Source: WHSM01 sp050701635
GTDB taxonomy: Bacteria > Actinomycetota > Actinomycetes > Mycobacteriales > Micromonosporaceae
Direction of reading: 5' to 3'
DNA: 7,627 nucleotides
Assembly: GCA_050701635.1 (NCBI GenBank)
Contig: JBOGDF010000271.1
Location: forward strand, 1-7,627
Part shown: positions 6,590-7,627 of the stretch, in pieces
How the letters are laid out: each line of letters begins with the position of its first letter
How positions within the stretch are numbered: position 1 is the stretch's first letter
The notes under the pieces: model-generated
What the model was told of the DNA's origin: nothing
Database searches by the model: none
Seen by the model: the letters and a program-made list of their open reading frames with translations, nothing else
Position numbers and translations under genes: made by a program

Positions 6590-7203
6590 CACACCTCACC
6601 TCCGGCTACCTCGATCTGCGGCACCGGCGTACCGGCGGCCGTGAGCCGTTGCTGCATGGACTTGAGCGCGCGCGCCGCGTGGCTCTTGACAGTGCCCACC
6701 GACACGTTCAGCAGGCGGGCGGTCTCCGCCTCGGTCAGGTCCTCGTAGTACCGAAGCACCAGCACCGCCCGCTGCTTCGGCGGCAGCGCCTTCACGTGCT
6801 GCCAGATCGCGTCCCGCTCGGCGTGCTGCTCGACGTACGAGTCGCGGTGGCTCGGCTCCGGCAGCACCTCGGTGGGATGCTCCCCCCGCCAGCGTCGCCG
6901 CCACCAACTCGTCGCCGTGTTCACCAGGACGCGCCGGGCGTACGCTTCGACGGCGCCCTTGTCCGCGATCCGGTGCCACGCCAGGTACGTCTTGGACAAG
7001 GCTGTCTGGAGCAGGTCCTCCGCCAGCCCCCAGTCGCCCGAAATCAGGTACGCCGTCCGGTGCAGCGCCGCCGAACGCGCTGCCACGAATTCGCGGAACT
7101 GCCGTTCGACGGCAGGATCTCGCGCCAATCCATCCACCCCCTCTGGGTCCAGGTCGTGGATAGGACGCGTTGAACCCGCAGCATGGTTGTCACCAAAGAG
7201 CAT
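6589..7203 (-). CDS. SigE-family (ECF-type) RNA polymerase sigma factor
   Basis: 204 residues from ATG 7203. Region 2 is at about 34-104: REFVAARSAALHRTAYLISG (37-56), then AEDLLQTALSKTYLAW (61-76), the core-RNAP-binding and -10-recognition part. The linker is about 105-126. Region 4 is at about 127-187, with LPPKQRAVLVLRYYEDLT (140-157) and the helix-turn-helix EAETARLLNVSVGTVKSHAARAL (158-180). There is no region 1, region 3 or C-terminal extension beyond about 17 residues, as expected of small ECF-type factors. The ATG is preceded by GGGGA 6 nt away (7214-7210). The frame stays open to 7410, but that part is Arg-rich, poorly protein-like and crosses the palindromes, so I exclude it. An adjacent GTG (7206) is possible. 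It is the first gene of a two-gene operon with a membrane protein, which suggests control by an envelope signal. Confidence 0.92.
   Translation of the reverse strand: MLFGDNHAAGSTRPIHDLDPEGVDGLARDPAVERQFREFVAARSAALHRTAYLISGDWGLAEDLLQTALSKTYLAWHRIADKGAVEAYARRVLVNTATSWWRRRWRGEHPTEVLPEPSHRDSYVEQHAERDAIWQHVKALPPKQRAVLVLRYYEDLTEAETARLLNVSVGTVKSHAARALKSMQQRLTAAGTPVPQIEVAGGEV
6594..6603 (-). promoter_or_regulatory. Strong Shine-Dalgarno inside the end of the sigma gene
   Basis: The minus strand reads GGAGGTGAGG, ending 4 nt before the ATG at 6589. Its GGAGG core is 9 nt from the ATG and 6 nt from the GTG at 6592. It lies within the last codons of the sigma gene, so the two proteins are probably made in linked amounts. 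Confidence 0.75.
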
Positions 7204-7273
7204 CACGTATCCCCGATCGGTGACAGCCAGATGAAAGCCGAATGTGAGAGGCGCCCGGCAGTATCCCTGATGA

Positions 7274-7322
7274 GCGTCGACGCGCGGGACCCCGAATCGG
7301 GCCCGGGCCCGCGCGTCGACGC
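7274..7322. repeat. Perfect 15-bp inverted repeat upstream of the sigma gene
   Basis: gcgtcgacgcgcggg (7274-7288) and cccgcgcgtcgacgc (7308-7322) are perfect inverted copies separated by 19 nt. Each arm contains the 10-bp palindrome gcgtcgacgc (7274-7283 and 7313-7322), so the element also reads as two identical symmetrical boxes 39 bp apart. The spacer holds its own small dyad cccga-a-tcggg (7291-7301). It lies 71 bp before the sigma ATG. It could be a paired operator, a leader structure, or the terminator of the gene to the right. No T-run is present. Confidence 0.6.
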
Positions 7323-7344
7323 GCACGCTGCCGGCACGCCGGCG

Positions 7345-7363
7345 GTGGGCCGTTCGGGCCCAC
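7345..7363 (-). terminator. Hairpin, possible terminator of the gene at the right edge
   Basis: gtgggcc (7345-7351) pairs with ggcccac (7357-7363) around a 5-nt loop. A shorter palindromic pair, gccggc-ac-gccggc (7330-7343), and a 5-bp hairpin, gtcgg-gtag-ccgac (7387-7400), flank it. Read leftward these follow the stop at 7495 by 95-165 nt and precede the sigma gene, fitting a terminator region without a T-run. Confidence 0.4.
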
Positions 7364-7494
7364 GTACCGGCTGATCGGATGAGTACGTCGGGTAGCCGAC
7401 ATCCGGACATCGACTCTCGCCAATACGCTCCCCGTCTCGCCGCACCGTCGCGCGGGCAATTGGGGGCACGTCATGGGTCTGCGTCGTGGGTTCG

Positions 7495-7627
7495 TCACGC
7501 TAGTGTCCTGCGCCAGAGATTCGCTTGCGAATTCCGGCGCCCAGATGGCGCCTCGCGGCGTTGTCGTCGTCGCCAGTACAACACCGGTACTGGCTCCTCC
7601 TCCGCCTTGCGAGCCACCACCTGGACG
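7495..7627 (-). CDS. 3' end of an unidentified leftward gene (partial, cut by the window edge)
   Basis: On the minus strand one frame is open from the right edge to a TGA at 7497-7495, giving at least 43 codons. The protein tail reads VQVVARKAEEEPVPVLYW followed by a strongly basic end with RRRQRRE and finishing WRRTLA. About two thirds of third positions are G/C (29 of 43). The part nearest the edge looks more like the other genes than the last 25 codons, which use CGA, CAA and AAT. I do not recognise the family. An Arg-rich cytoplasmic tail is all that can be said. A competing open frame on the plus strand (from 7473) is less gene-like in codon use. It could also be non-coding palindromic DNA. 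Confidence 0.45.
   Translation of the reverse strand, partial: VQVVARKAEEEPVPVLYWRRRQRREAPSGRRNSQANLWRRTLA
7510..7594. repeat. Row of three palindromes near the right edge
   Basis: attcgc-tt-gcgaat (7519-7532) sits inside gcgcc/ggcgc (7510-7514/7536-7540). Next come ggcgcc-cagat-ggcgcc (7536-7552) and gccagtac/gtactggc (7572-7579/7587-7594). All lie within the possible 3' coding end of the partial gene. The spacing within about 85 bp is denser than I see in the other genes. Confidence 0.45.

Noticed and set aside
5438..6748. Rightward frame of 436 codons opposite the sigma/membrane operon
   Set aside because: It is rich in His, Arg and Pro, has no motif, and is fully explained as the antisense of the two leftward genes.
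7204..7410. N-terminal extension of the sigma factor to a start at 7410
   Set aside because: The added residues are Arg/Ala-rich and unlike sigma factors, and they cross strong palindromes. ATG 7203 has its own ribosome site, and 204 residues fits the family.
7495..7600. Insertion-sequence terminus
   Set aside because: The palindromes prompted the idea, but there is no transposase, no matching opposite end and no target duplication in the window. It is kept only as an alternative.
7473..7627. Rightward frame open to the edge from ATG 7473, preceded by a G-run
   Set aside because: Only about 57% of third positions are G/C by hand count, below the leftward frame over the same DNA. The Pro-run tail looks like the antisense of Arg/Glu codons. 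It cannot be excluded without sequence beyond the edge.

Overview
The window looks like chromosomal DNA from a high-G+C actinomycete, most likely Micromonosporaceae (Micromonospora or Salinispora type). The signs are strong G/C at third codon positions, GTG starts, frequent cgtac codon junctions, and an LppU/SCO3897-type membrane protein beside a SigE-family sigma factor. The genus is an inference from style; no marker gene is present.

Layout, left to right. (1) A leftward gene (42-1619) encodes a 525-residue protein with a helical, TPR-like N-terminus and a complete C-terminal GGDEF diguanylate cyclase domain. (2) A comparatively A+T-rich intergenic stretch of 446 bp (1620-2065) carries a plausible sigma70-type promoter for the GGDEF gene, overlapped by a nested dyad. 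(3) A rightward gene (2066-2587) encodes a very acidic 173-residue protein made of ten exact 13-residue units of the form DxDxDGxxDxxxx. It has no signal peptide and is the least ordinary thing here. Two hairpins follow it. (4) A small single-pass membrane protein with four extracytoplasmic cysteines (2779-3210) is followed by a 13-bp-stem terminator. (5) A 672-residue VLCAD/FadE-like acyl-CoA dehydrogenase (3360-5378) ends at a 13-bp-stem hairpin shared with the convergent operon. (6) A leftward two-gene operon encodes a SigE-family ECF-type sigma factor (6589-7203) and, through a TGATG stop/start overlap, a single-pass membrane protein with a beta-propeller-like exterior (5435-6589), probably its regulator. 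(7) A palindrome-dense spacer (7204-7494) includes a perfect 15-bp inverted repeat. (8) The 3' end of another leftward gene may run off the right edge (7495-7627).

The genes look like five or six separate transcription units, each closed by a strong hairpin, not one pathway. The one clear functional pairing is sigma factor with membrane protein: a cell-envelope signal would be sensed outside and would release or activate the sigma factor inside. The GGDEF protein would feed c-di-GMP signalling, and the acyl-CoA dehydrogenase would do the first step of fatty-acid beta-oxidation. I see no CRISPR array, tRNA, rRNA, transposase or obvious biosynthetic cluster. The best candidates for something undescribed are the cytosolic Asp-repeat protein and the inverted-repeat elements upstream of the GGDEF and sigma genes.
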